DNA of 34,000 nt from Saprospiraceae bacterium (GTDB lineage Bacteria; Bacteroidota; Bacteroidia; Chitinophagales; Saprospiraceae). The position numbers were made by a program, and so were the translations under genes. The first letter of the stretch is position 1, and each line of letters starts with the position of its first letter. The DNA lies in the NCBI GenBank assembly GCA_027488855.1, contig JAIYAV010000287.1, positions 1 to 34,000 of the forward strand, written 5' to 3'. A model generated the notes under the pieces. That model saw nothing but the letters and a program-made list of their open reading frames with translations. It was not told where the DNA came from and did no database searches. Positions 17,046-25,935 of this stretch are shown in pieces.

Positions 17046-18566
17046 ATGAGCGAAATCACCCCTTTCGAAGATACCGAAGAATTCCGTGACCACATTGCTA
17101 CCGTTGACGAGCATGGTAAACGGGTTTGGATCTACCCCAAAAAACCAAAAGGAAAATTTACTTCAGCCAGAACCTACCTGAGCTGGGCATTCCTGATATT
17201 TTTATTTGGCACCCCATTTATTAAAGTAGGTGGTGAGCCACTATTGCTGTTTGATGTCATCCATCGGCACTTCAACATTTTTGGCGTTAGTTTTGCGCCG
17301 CAGGATTTTCATCTTTTTGTGTTGGCCATGCTAACTTTTGTCGTGTTTATCATCCTGTTTACGGTCATCTTTGGCAGGCTATTTTGTGGCTGGGTTTGTC
17401 CCCAAACCGTGTTTATGGAAATGGTTTTTCGCAAAATAGAATATTGGATCGAAGGAGATGCCAATGCCCAACGTCGGCTCAACAGCAGCCCCTGGACTAC
17501 CGAAAAAATCATCAAAAAGGGCGGTAAGCAAGCTCTCTTTTTTGCCATTTCAGTATTAATTGCCAATACCTTCCTGGCCTACATCATTGGTGTTGATGAA
17601 GTTTTTAAGATCGCTACACAACCCATTTCCCAAAACCTCACTGGCTTCATTGCCCTAATGGTCTTTTCATTTGCTTTTTTCTTTGTTTTTTCTTTCATGC
17701 GCGAGCAAATTTGTACTGCTATTTGCCCATATGGCCGTTTGCAAGGGGTGCTGCTCGACAAAAACTCCATTGTGGTACACTACGATTACGTCAGGGGTGA
17801 ACCAAGAGGCAAAATCAAACGGGAAAACCACAAACCGCAATCCCCTGTAACTGCGATCCAATCTACGGTTTTACAAAGTGAAAAAACGGTGGCCCTGGAA
17901 ATGGTTGAAGCGCTTCCGCCAGCCGCCAGCCCCATCGAAGCTGTACAAAAAAGCCTTGGCGACTGCATCGATTGCAAATTGTGCATTCACGTTTGCCCAA
18001 CGGGCATTGACATCCGCAATGGCACTCAATTGGAATGTGTGAACTGCACTGCATGTATCGATGCCTGTGATGAAGTGATGGACAAGGTGAGCCGCCCACG
18101 TGGGTTGATCCGGTACGCCAGTGCACTGGGCATCGAAACCAATACCCAAAAGATTTTCACTACCCGAGTGAAGGCATATTCGGTGGTACTTGGTCTTTTG
18201 GTCACTTTAAACATCGTATTGCTTTCCATGCGAACAGATGTTGAAGTGCTGCTGTTGCGCACCCCTGGCCTCTTGTTCCAAAATGTTGGTAAGCACCACA
18301 TCAGCAACTTGTACAACTATGAAATCATCAACAAAACGAGAGACACCTTCCCCATTGAATTCCGTATGGCCGAACCCACTGGCACCATCAAATTGATCGG
18401 CAAGGTGCCAATGACCAGAGCCTCTGAAATAACCGAAGGTGAATTGTTCATCGAAATAGACCGAAAACATCTTACTGGCCATAAAACCAGAATCGCGGTA
18501 GATGTCTATTCCAATGGAAAAATGATTGACCGGGTGCGGACAAACTTTTTGGGACCAATGTTTTAA
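17046..18566 (+). CDS. ccoG: cbb3 oxidase accessory protein CcoG (polyferredoxin)
   Basis: A 506-residue membrane protein that, in studied bacteria, reduces copper for cbb3 oxidase assembly. Membrane helices lie at about 38-55, 90-112, 160-178, 195-218 and 380-400. Cys-rich motifs GRLFCGWVCPQ (near 115) and REQICTAICPYGRLQG (near 220) flank the helices. Two 4Fe-4S ferredoxin motifs follow: Cys307, 310, 313, 317-Pro and Cys331, 334, 337, 341. The C-terminal 100 residues form the usual Ig-like domain of CcoG. Start and length agree with the family. Separated from ccoP by an 87-base gap holding the hairpin. Confidence 0.95.
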   Translation: MSEITPFEDTEEFRDHIATVDEHGKRVWIYPKKPKGKFTSARTYLSWAFLIFLFGTPFIKVGGEPLLLFDVIHRHFNIFGVSFAPQDFHLFVLAMLTFVVFIILFTVIFGRLFCGWVCPQTVFMEMVFRKIEYWIEGDANAQRRLNSSPWTTEKIIKKGGKQALFFAISVLIANTFLAYIIGVDEVFKIATQPISQNLTGFIALMVFSFAFFFVFSFMREQICTAICPYGRLQGVLLDKNSIVVHYDYVRGEPRGKIKRENHKPQSPVTAIQSTVLQSEKTVALEMVEALPPAASPIEAVQKSLGDCIDCKLCIHVCPTGIDIRNGTQLECVNCTACIDACDEVMDKVSRPRGLIRYASALGIETNTQKIFTTRVKAYSVVLGLLVTLNIVLLSMRTDVEVLLLRTPGLLFQNVGKHHISNLYNYEIINKTRDTFPIEFRMAEPTGTIKLIGKVPMTRASEITEGELFIEIDRKHLTGHKTRIAVDVYSNGKMIDRVRTNFLGPMF

Positions 18567-18595
18567 CCTAGTTCATCAACATTAAAAAAATTACC

Positions 18596-19036
18596 ATGAA
18601 AATCAACTGGGGAACCGGGATTGCCATTTTTTACAGTTTATTCGTGATCGTTATGGTCTATTCTGTGTACCGTTCTACCCTATTTGACAATAGCCTGGTT
18701 TCGGATCACTACTATGCTGACGATCTTAAATACCAGGAAAGGTTTGACAAACTGAGCAATGCGCTAGCCTTGAAACAGGATCTGGAAATCCAAACTGCCG
18801 AATCAGGCACTCAGGTTGAGCTATTTTTTCCTGAAAATTTGGCACATGTACACGGCGAAATTTACTTTTTTTGCCCTTCCGACCAAGGAAGTGACTTTAA
18901 GGTCAACGTTGCCCCCAATCTCAAACATCGCCAGGTCATTTCCACCACTGGCCTCAAAACTGGGATGTGGCGGGTAAAAGTAGATTGGAGCGACGGTACC
19001 AAGGCCTATTACAAAGAAGAGGTCATTCAGCTATAA
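18596..19036 (+). CDS. ccoH: FixH/CcoH family cbb3 oxidase assembly protein
   Basis: A 146-residue protein with one N-terminal transmembrane helix (GIAIFYSLFVIVMVYSVY) and a periplasmic beta-rich domain, matching FixH. CcoH supports late assembly and stability of the oxidase. The motif SDHYYADDLKYQERFDKL after the helix is typical of the Bacteroidota version. It lies 29 bases after ccoG and 20 bases before the next gene, in the same operon. Confidence 0.88.
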   Translation: MKINWGTGIAIFYSLFVIVMVYSVYRSTLFDNSLVSDHYYADDLKYQERFDKLSNALALKQDLEIQTAESGTQVELFFPENLAHVHGEIYFFCPSDQGSDFKVNVAPNLKHRQVISTTGLKTGMWRVKVDWSDGTKAYYKEEVIQL

Positions 19037-19056
19037 CATCATTGAATTATAAATCC

Positions 19057-19749
19057 ATGCTGTATTCTGCATTTTTGCTGGGTTTTTTGGGGAGTTTACA
19101 CTGCGTTGGCATGTGTGGACCCATTGCTCTGGCACTCCCCAAGGCCGCCCATGGCTGGGGTGCAGCAGCGGGCGCAATACTATACAACCTTGGCCGAATC
19201 CTCACCTATCTGTTGCTGGGACTAATCATCGGGGCATTTGGCCGAGGTTTGTTTTTGGCCGGGGTACAATCCTGGTTTTCGGTGCTGATCGGGGCTTTAT
19301 TGATCCTGGTAGCACTCTTGTCCTTGAATGTGGAATCATACATCAAACGATTTCCTGCAGTACAGTTGCTACAAAATTGGGTATCCCGCAGCATGGCGAA
19401 GCTATTGAGACGCGAAGGTTTGTCGACTAACTTCCTGATCGGAGCGCTCAATGGTTTGTTGCCTTGCGGGCTGGTTTATGTGGCCATTGCTGGCGCGGTG
19501 TTGAGTGATTCCTGGATTCAAAGTGCCTTGTACATGGGGGGATTTGGCGCGGGTACTTTTCCGCTGATGTTGGGTACGGCGTTGGCGGGTCAATTCATTA
19601 GTTTGAATTGGCGGCAACGGTTGCGGCGTTTGAGTCCCATTTTGTTGGGCTTATTCGGGTTATATTTTATGGCCAGAGGCATTAATTTCCATTTGCCGGA
19701 GACGCTGCGGTTTTGGGAGATTGGGCAGGAGGTACCGATGTGTCATTAG
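19057..19749 (+). CDS. TauE/SafE-like (DsbD_2 family) membrane protein of the cbb3 cluster
   Basis: A 230-residue protein with about six helices. The first helix carries LHCVGMCGPI with Cys16 and Cys20, and a second copy of the fold begins around NGLLPCGLVYVAIAGA. This is the DsbD_2/sulfite exporter-like family regularly found last in cbb3 operons of Bacteroidota. The conserved HCxGMCG motif suggests a role with copper or thiol transfer during oxidase maturation rather than sulfite export; this is inference. The start MLYSAFLLGF is preferred over upstream in-frame codons that lie in ccoH. Confidence 0.88.
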   Translation: MLYSAFLLGFLGSLHCVGMCGPIALALPKAAHGWGAAAGAILYNLGRILTYLLLGLIIGAFGRGLFLAGVQSWFSVLIGALLILVALLSLNVESYIKRFPAVQLLQNWVSRSMAKLLRREGLSTNFLIGALNGLLPCGLVYVAIAGAVLSDSWIQSALYMGGFGAGTFPLMLGTALAGQFISLNWRQRLRRLSPILLGLFGLYFMARGINFHLPETLRFWEIGQEVPMCH

Positions 19750-19751
19750 CT

Positions 19752-19875
19752 CTAAGGTGTTCCTAAGGTGCCTAAGGTTTCTAAGGTGGTTCAAATAAAA
19801 ACTCTTGCGCGCAAGCGCGAAGAGCACATTTCTCTTCACCACCTTAGAAACCTTAGACACCTTAGAATCACCTCA
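19752..19875. repeat. Long inverted repeat, CTAAGGTG-word family, copy 2
   Basis: The left arm (about 19752-19794) has four words: CTAAGGTGTTC, CTAAGGTGC, CTAAGGTTT, CTAAGGTGG. The right arm (about 19834-19875) mirrors them in order. The core AAAACTCTTGCGCGCAAG... (19798-19824) is the same as in the copy at 6644. The element begins 2 bases after one stop codon and overlaps the stop codon of the converging DUF1593 gene, so it is the entire convergent gap. A bidirectional 3'-end or terminator role is plausible. Confidence 0.88.
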
Positions 19876-21393
19876 GGGTTGTACCTCCAGGATCACCCGT
19901 TGGTAGCGAATCAAAGCCGGGCTTCCGCCGTCTTTTCCTTCCACAATAATATGAATCGTGTCGCCCTTTTTGGCGGTTGAAGGGATTAGCACAGTTGCAT
20001 TTCCCTTCCCATGCTCAACGACATTGGCCCGATCCGGGCAAGTTCCAGCCTCCAGGTAATTCCAAAACTTAAACTGCACAGCATCCTTATCTGGGTCATT
20101 GGCCAGCGCTTTCAGTTTGATGCTTGCACCGGGTTTGACTTTCAGGTAATTGCCTCCTTTGACACCAATCACTGGTGGGTGATTGGCATCAGCATAGGAT
20201 TTCACACACCAACCTGCTCTGGCGGCGAAGTCCAGTTGTAAGGCATCAATCCAGCGGGTTTGTGGGAAGGCAGTATCGTCTTTTTGGGTAAAAGGGTTAA
20301 AATCTTTGACATCATTGCCATCTTCCCAATGCTTGGGGTTGCTTTTTGAAACGACCATTCGACCACCCCAACCTCCATATTCGGGATGTTCCAAGTTCAT
20401 CAAACCCACATCGATCAGTTGAAAATAGGATGGAGAATCACCCTCGGAGATAAAGTCGTATTGGGTCATTTTTTGTTTGGCCATTTCTTCCTGGGTACCT
20501 TGAATGTGGTCAGAGTCTGCGGCAATTCGTTTGCCATCCCCCCAGGAATAATAATTGGCAATAAGCGGGCCGTGGTTGTGGATGATGTTTTTGTACATGA
20601 ATTCACCGCGCAGGTAAGGTTGCAACTCAGTAGGAACCACCCGCGGCCAAGGGTACGCCAGGCACCAAAACTGCTTAAAATTGTTGTACATGCGGATATC
20701 CGGCCAATTGGGCTTGATGTACTTTTGGTAGGTCGCATCCTGATCGAGGATGTTGTATAAAATGGCTTTTTGCGAAACCTTTTGATAAATCTCCGGCCAG
20801 TTGGCTTTGCCTCTGTAATCTTCTTCGATGGATTTGAGGGCACGGGCTACCGTGTTGGCACCGCCCCAGATTTGCAGGTAAATGGGTTGTGGATTGTTGT
20901 CTAGCAAGAGGTTTTTGATCCAATTTGAGCCCTCGGTGGGTTCAGCCATATCCCCTTCAAAATTGATGTTGCCTACTTTCACCAATTTCCTCAATTCTGC
21001 GGCGGAGGGGTACCCGGCGGCATGTTTGGACAAATTGGGCTGTACTTTTTCATAATCATCCAGGAATTTTTGGATCCAGTCGGTGCCCACCCAGCGCAAA
21101 TCGGTCCTTTCTCCGTAGAGTTTGGCGGTCATTTCCAACTCCGAGGTGAATTTGGTGCCTTTGCTATCCCCCTTGTAATGCCATTGAGAGCTGCTGTACA
21201 CGAGCCCTTCCAGCTTGAATTCATTGGCATACAACAACAGGCGGATGAATGAATCCATGTCGTCTACTTCGCCGTCGGTGGTGACGACGGTGCGAACCTT
21301 GCTTGTCCCGGGTTTGGCTTGCGCCATTGTAGGCTGATTGCCAGCAACCAAAAACAAAGCAATCAAAAACCCGAATACTGTATTCATTCTCAT
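19873..21393 (-). CDS. Secreted DUF1593 protein, Sde182-like nucleoside-hydrolase fold
   Basis: A 506-residue protein with a signal peptide (VFGFLIALFLVAGNQPTMAQA). Residues about 33-320 are the DUF1593 domain, related in fold to nucleoside hydrolases: VVTTDGEVDDMDSFIRLLLY near 36-55 holds the Asp cluster, and WGGANTVARAL lies near 178. Residues about 405-506 form the Sde182-type C-terminal beta domain (KPGASIKLKALANDPDKD...). The name-giving homologue Sde182 binds cellulose, so a role on plant or algal polysaccharide is possible, but the catalytic substrate is unknown. No T9SS tail. The gene is alone on its strand here; its stop overlaps the inverted repeat. Confidence 0.88.
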   Translation of the reverse strand: MRMNTVFGFLIALFLVAGNQPTMAQAKPGTSKVRTVVTTDGEVDDMDSFIRLLLYANEFKLEGLVYSSSQWHYKGDSKGTKFTSELEMTAKLYGERTDLRWVGTDWIQKFLDDYEKVQPNLSKHAAGYPSAAELRKLVKVGNINFEGDMAEPTEGSNWIKNLLLDNNPQPIYLQIWGGANTVARALKSIEEDYRGKANWPEIYQKVSQKAILYNILDQDATYQKYIKPNWPDIRMYNNFKQFWCLAYPWPRVVPTELQPYLRGEFMYKNIIHNHGPLIANYYSWGDGKRIAADSDHIQGTQEEMAKQKMTQYDFISEGDSPSYFQLIDVGLMNLEHPEYGGWGGRMVVSKSNPKHWEDGNDVKDFNPFTQKDDTAFPQTRWIDALQLDFAARAGWCVKSYADANHPPVIGVKGGNYLKVKPGASIKLKALANDPDKDAVQFKFWNYLEAGTCPDRANVVEHGKGNATVLIPSTAKKGDTIHIIVEGKDGGSPALIRYQRVILEVQP

Positions 21394-21863
21394 TTTTACC
21401 CGATTTAAGTGGTTGAAAAGTATGAAAAAATTAAGGCTATTTCGCCTCTCTCAAAATTCCATCAAGAACACTTAATTAATCTCACCTTACAAACAATTAT
21501 CTATCAAATACTTATAAAAACCTAATCCTTTCATCTCAAAAAAAATCCACCTATCTCCAATCCAATCTCCCACCCACCTCGTAATTATTCTCGAACCATT
21601 GAAACAACAACCAACACCACCATGAAACCATCACTACTTCCACCCACTTTTGTTTTTACATTTAAACAAACAGCTTACAACAAAGCAACTGAAGGCGGTT
21701 AAAAGCGCAGTAGCTTCTGGCTTTTCACTTTTCATTTTTCACTTTTCACTTAATTCCTTCGATTTAGCATTCACACCAGGGCACATGCACCACATGTTGC
21801 TACTAGCCAATGCTTTGTCCAGGAAAATCGAAACTGAGTTTTTTCATTTAATCATAACCTATT
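21394..21863. other. 470-base gap between divergent DUF1593 and DUF4331 genes
   Basis: No gene is supported in this stretch. It is AT-rich and should carry the promoters of both flanking genes. The minus strand has TACTTTTC near 21420, one base off the -7 consensus. A microrepeat of CTTTTCA/TTTTCACTT runs through about 21720-21750. Open frames crossing it are short and of random composition. Confidence 0.6.
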
Positions 21864-23573
21864 ATGCGACGTTACTCCATTTTATCACTTTTATTCGTTT
21901 TGGCGTCGTGGTTCGCACAGGCTTCCAGCCACCGCGAAGCACCACTGATCGCCAACGATCCGCTGGCGGATAACACGGATGTGTACGCTTTCCGTAGCCC
22001 GGACAAGCCCAACACCATCACCATTATCGCCAACTACATTCCGGCGGAATTGCCTCATGGTGGGCCAAACTACAACACCTTTGGTGAGAACATCCGCTAC
22101 GAGATTCACATCGACAACGACGCCTCAAAACCCGGCGACGAGCTCGTGTACCGCTTTACCTTCAAACGGGTGAATGAAGACCCCACCACCTTCTTCAACA
22201 TTCGTTTGGGTAAACAAAACCTCAAAACCACCTACACGCTGGAACGCAGCATTGATGGTGGCAAATCTTTCCAGGTTGTGTTGCGTGAGGGCTATGTGCC
22301 ACCCGCCAACATCGGCCCTCGTTCAATTGGTGGCGCTGCGGGCTTGAACACTACTTACGCTGCACTGATGCAGAAAGCAGTGATGACCAGCAGCTCTGGT
22401 GAAACCATCTTCTGTGGTCCCGTTGACGATCCTTTCTTTGTGGATTTGGGTGGGGTGTTTGACCTCGGTAACTTGCCCCGTCAAGGCGGCCAAAAAATCC
22501 GCGATGGCGTCGGCATGACCAATGTACACAGCATTGCCATCCAGATTCCAATTGCTACGCTACTCAAGGCAGGTGCTCCTGCCGAGCCTCGCAACATTCT
22601 GGACGCAGACTATGTGATCGGTGTTTGGGCTTCGGCAAGCCGCCGTACCATGCGTACTTTGAAAGTAGACGGCTCTGCCCCTACTGAAGAAGGCGAGTGG
22701 ATTCAGGTATCACGCCTGGGTATGCCCCTGACCAACGAAGCCGTAATTCCAATCGGTATGAAAGACTATTGGAACTCACTGACTCCATACGAAGAATTGG
22801 CTGATGTGACCCTGGATGAGTTTTTCTACAATCCAGAATTGGCGCTGTACATGGATGATTCCCGTTTTGGTGCTGCAGTTCCTGCTTTCAAAAAGCTGCG
22901 TATCCAACGCAAATCACTAGGTTCTTTTGACTTTGGTTATGGTCGCGATGGTCTTTTTGGCCTGAAAGGGAATGCAGCATTGAAGGGTACCGCTCTAGAT
23001 GATGCAGTGTTTGGCACCTTATTGTTGCCTGGCCCAGGCAAAGCGCGCTCAGTCGACCTTTGGCCAATCTTCCACACGGGAGCACCCAACCTGCCACCTT
23101 ACCAATTGGCTACCGGCAAAAACGGCAACCCATTGGCCGTTGGCAAACCTTTCATCCACAACTTCCTACCCAACGGTGGCGATATGTTGCGCTTGAACAT
23201 GGCCGTGCCAGTCACCAGCCGCAACAGTGCAGATTTCAGCCCACTTGGTTTGGTTCAAGCCGCAGTATTGGGTTTGACCAATCCTACTTACGCTGGCAAT
23301 GCCAACCTGCAATTCATCCCCAACATGGATGGCTTCCCCAATGGTCGTCGCCTGGAGGATGACATAACCCGGATTGAATTACAAGCAGTTTCAGGCGTTG
23401 TTTTGGCTGCAATTGGTCTGTGGTACGATGACTTCAAAACCGGAGGTAGCCCAGTGACCAACCAATTGCTGAACGTCCTGACTTACACCACGGGTGTAGA
23501 GCAAAACGACAAAGCCTTCCAGGCTACCTTCCCCTACGTGGCGGCTCCTTGGGCAGGTACTGAAAGCAACTAG
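21864..23573 (+). CDS. Secreted DUF4331 protein, copy 1 (no sorting domain)
   Basis: A 569-residue protein with a signal peptide (RRYSILSLLFVLASWFAQA) directly followed by SSHREAPLIANDPLADNTD, the hallmark start of DUF4331 proteins. The whole remaining length is the DUF4331 domain: FRFTFKRVNEDPTTFFNIRL-like segment near 95, SRLGMPLTNEAVIPIGMKDY near 285, FIPNMDGFPNGRRLEDDITR near 480. It ends shortly after AAPWAG, so unlike copy 2 it has no T9SS tail and would remain periplasmic or need another export route. It is clearly a duplicate of the next gene, with long identical blocks. Function of the family is unknown. Confidence 0.88.
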   Translation: MRRYSILSLLFVLASWFAQASSHREAPLIANDPLADNTDVYAFRSPDKPNTITIIANYIPAELPHGGPNYNTFGENIRYEIHIDNDASKPGDELVYRFTFKRVNEDPTTFFNIRLGKQNLKTTYTLERSIDGGKSFQVVLREGYVPPANIGPRSIGGAAGLNTTYAALMQKAVMTSSSGETIFCGPVDDPFFVDLGGVFDLGNLPRQGGQKIRDGVGMTNVHSIAIQIPIATLLKAGAPAEPRNILDADYVIGVWASASRRTMRTLKVDGSAPTEEGEWIQVSRLGMPLTNEAVIPIGMKDYWNSLTPYEELADVTLDEFFYNPELALYMDDSRFGAAVPAFKKLRIQRKSLGSFDFGYGRDGLFGLKGNAALKGTALDDAVFGTLLLPGPGKARSVDLWPIFHTGAPNLPPYQLATGKNGNPLAVGKPFIHNFLPNGGDMLRLNMAVPVTSRNSADFSPLGLVQAAVLGLTNPTYAGNANLQFIPNMDGFPNGRRLEDDITRIELQAVSGVVLAAIGLWYDDFKTGGSPVTNQLLNVLTYTTGVEQNDKAFQATFPYVAAPWAGTESN

Positions 23574-23639
23574 AAAGGGTGTGTGTGTGGGTGTGGGTGT
23601 GAGTTTGTTGGACTTTCATTCCCTCGCAATCCACGCCAA

Positions 23640-23726
23640 CCCACGGATTTATCCGTGGGAGGCCACCACCAAGCCTTACCCCACGAATTTATTCGTGGGA
23701 AATCATGGAGGCCACGAAAATCGTGG
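23640..23726. repeat. Three small tandem hairpins with covarying stems
   Basis: Unit 1 (23640-23659) is CCCACGGAT-TT-ATCCGTGGG and unit 2 (23680-23699) is CCCACGAAT-TT-ATTCGTGGG, exactly 40 bases apart. They differ by a G-C to A-T change made on both sides of the stem. Unit 3 (23712-23726) is a shorter version, CCACGA-AAA-TCGTGG. The cluster lies between the two DUF4331 genes, ending 68 bases before the second start codon. An attenuator, RNA-binding-protein target or mobile hairpin array are possible readings. Confidence 0.85.
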
Positions 23727-23794
23727 AAAACATGATCATCCTGGCAGCCAAAAATATCATCATCAAGCTACACCATGTAGCACAAAGCACAACC

Positions 23795-25840
23795 ATGAAA
23801 AACTTTTTTAAATCCATACTCTGTCTAACCCTGTTGGCCATCAGCGCCTCGCTGTTTGCCTCCAGTCACCGGGAAGCGCCGCTCATCGCGGACGATCCCT
23901 TGGCGGACAACACCGATTTGTACGCCTTCCGCAGCCCGGATGAACCTGGCATGATCACCATCATCGCGAACTTCATCCCATTTCAATTGCCACAAGGTGG
24001 CCCCAACTATTACAACTTTGGTGAAAACATCCGCTACGAGATCCACATCGACAACGATGCATCCAAACCTGGCGATGAAATCACTTTCCGTTTTACGTTC
24101 AAACTGGTGAATGAAGATCCCACTACTTTCTTCAACATCCGTTTGGGCAAACAAAACCTGAAGGCGACCTACACCCTTGAGCGCAGCATCGATGGCGGCA
24201 AAAGCTTCCAGGTGGTGATCAGAAATGGCGTCGTACCACCAACCAATGTGGGTACTCGTTCGATTACCAGCGGAGTAGGATTGGATACCCGCTATGCAGA
24301 TTTGGTACAAAATTCCATCACTACTTCTTCTTCTGGTGAAAAGGTATTCTGCGGCCCTGCCGACGATCCTTTCTTTGTTGACTTGGGTGGTATTTTTGAC
24401 CTGGGTGACTCGCCCCGCCAAGGTGGCAAAGCCCGCGATGGTGTCAAGTGTTTGAATGTAAGCACGATTGCCATTCAGGTGCCTATTCGCACACTGCTCA
24501 AGAAAGGTGCATTTTTTCTACCCAAGACCATTTTGGACCCCGATTATGTGATTGGGGTATGGGCTTCTTCTAGCCGTCAGTCCATCCGTACTTTGTCCAA
24601 AGGCAAAGAGACTCATTCTGGCGATTGGGTTCAGGTATCTCGCTTGGGTATGCCGCTGACCAACGAAGCAGTGATTCCAATCGGTTTCAAAGACTATTGG
24701 AACGCGCTCAGCCCTTACAAGGAAATCAGCGACACCATTTTGGACAATTTCTTCTACAATCCAGAATTGGCCTTGTACATGGACGATTCTCGCTTTGGCG
24801 GAGCCGTGCCAGCTTTCAAGCAGTTGCGCATTCAACGCAAATCTTTGGGTTCATTCGACTTCGGATATGGCAAAGATGGTTTGTATGCGCTTAAAGGGAA
24901 TCCTGCGTTGAATGGAACGGCGCTTGATGATAAGGTGTTTGGTACTTTATTGCTGCCTGGCCCAGGGAAGGCTCGCTCTGTAGATCTTTGGCCGATCTTC
25001 CACACGGGTGCCCCGAACCTTGCCCCTTACCAATTGGCAACGGGCAAAGGTGGAAATCCCCTGGCGCCAGGTAAGCCTTTCATCCACAACTTCCTCCCCA
25101 ATGGTGGCGACATGTTGCGTTTGAACATGGCCGTGCCTGCTACCCGCCGTAGCGATCCTAACTTCAGCTCATTGGGCTTGGTACAAGCAGCGGTGATGGG
25201 TTTGACGCATCCAAAATACAAAGGCAACCGCAGTCTGGAATTCATCCCGAATATGGATGGTTTCCCAAATGGTCGCCGCTTGGAAGATGACGTTACCCGG
25301 ATCGAACTACAAGCAGTAGCTGGGGTAGTTTTGGCCGCCGTTGGGTTGTGGTATGACGATTTTGATGGTAAAAATCCGGTCAGTCAGGATTTGATCGATG
25401 TATTGTCTTACACCACTGGGGTAGAGAAAAACGACGCGAAATTTGGAATGAGCTTCCCTTACGTAGCATTGCCCTGGGCTGGCGACGGCAAATGTGGTGG
25501 TGTAGAGGTTAGCAGCCCAGCTACGGCAGCAGTTGCCAGTGCAGCAGCAGAAAGCAGCTTGTTGAAAGCGCCAAAAGTTGTTGCAGCGGTTTATCCAAAC
25601 CCGGTCAAGGATGTGGTTAACTTCAACGTACTGTCTCAAGGTGAAAACCAAATTCAAATCGACCTGTACGACTTGAATGGCCGCAAACTGAACAGCATCA
25701 TTTCCACCACGGTATACGAAGGCGAAAACGCCATTCAGGCGAAACTTCCAGTAGGCCTGGCCAAAGGCAACTACTTCGCACGGATCATTGACAAAAATGG
25801 TGCCGTATTGCAGAATGTGAAAATTGTAAAAGTCAACTAA
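23795..25840 (+). CDS. DUF4331 protein, copy 2, with T9SS sorting domain
   Basis: A 681-residue protein. The start at 23795 gives a signal peptide (KNFFKSILCLTLLAISASLFA) followed by SSHREAPLIADDPLADNTD; upstream in-frame codons lie in the hairpin region. The DUF4331 domain fills about 24-560 and closely follows copy 1. An Ala/Ser-rich linker (about 570-590) leads to a type A T9SS C-terminal domain at about 599-681: VYPNPVKDVVNFNV, IDLYDLNGRKL and a KGNYFARI block, ending in KIVKVN. The protein should therefore cross the outer membrane by T9SS and be anchored on the surface or released. Copy 1, the hairpins, this gene and the TPR lipoprotein form one likely operon. Confidence 0.92.
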   Translation: MKNFFKSILCLTLLAISASLFASSHREAPLIADDPLADNTDLYAFRSPDEPGMITIIANFIPFQLPQGGPNYYNFGENIRYEIHIDNDASKPGDEITFRFTFKLVNEDPTTFFNIRLGKQNLKATYTLERSIDGGKSFQVVIRNGVVPPTNVGTRSITSGVGLDTRYADLVQNSITTSSSGEKVFCGPADDPFFVDLGGIFDLGDSPRQGGKARDGVKCLNVSTIAIQVPIRTLLKKGAFFLPKTILDPDYVIGVWASSSRQSIRTLSKGKETHSGDWVQVSRLGMPLTNEAVIPIGFKDYWNALSPYKEISDTILDNFFYNPELALYMDDSRFGGAVPAFKQLRIQRKSLGSFDFGYGKDGLYALKGNPALNGTALDDKVFGTLLLPGPGKARSVDLWPIFHTGAPNLAPYQLATGKGGNPLAPGKPFIHNFLPNGGDMLRLNMAVPATRRSDPNFSSLGLVQAAVMGLTHPKYKGNRSLEFIPNMDGFPNGRRLEDDVTRIELQAVAGVVLAAVGLWYDDFDGKNPVSQDLIDVLSYTTGVEKNDAKFGMSFPYVALPWAGDGKCGGVEVSSPATAAVASAAAESSLLKAPKVVAAVYPNPVKDVVNFNVLSQGENQIQIDLYDLNGRKLNSIISTTVYEGENAIQAKLPVGLAKGNYFARIIDKNGAVLQNVKIVKVN

Positions 25841-25845
25841 ACGTA

Positions 25846-25926
25846 GTTGAGAAGTTGAGAAGTTGAGGTCGCCACTGTCAAAATCGCTGCGGTAGCCTCA
25901 ACTCCTCAACTTCTCAACTCCTCAAC
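25846..25926. repeat. Inverted repeat of GTTGAGAA words, copy 2
   Basis: The left arm (25846-25868) is GTTGAGAAGTTGAGAAGTTGAG. The right arm (about 25894-25926) is CTCAACTCCTCAACTTCTCAA plus CTCCTCAAC. The match is near perfect over about 22 pairs with G/A word variants. It begins 5 bases after the DUF4331 stop and ends 9 bases before the TPR lipoprotein start. Same arm word as the element before ccoQ, in the same position relative to genes. Confidence 0.85.
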
Positions 25927-25935
25927 AAAATAGCC

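Noticed and set aside
21394-21863. Small gene in the gap before the first DUF4331 gene
   Set aside because: The open frame from 21650 runs into the DUF4331 signal-peptide region in another frame and shows simple-sequence composition (repeated TTTTCACTT).
23640-23726. CRISPR array
   Set aside because: Only three units, each a self-complementary hairpin of unequal length with a 20-base or shorter interval and no cas genes nearby.
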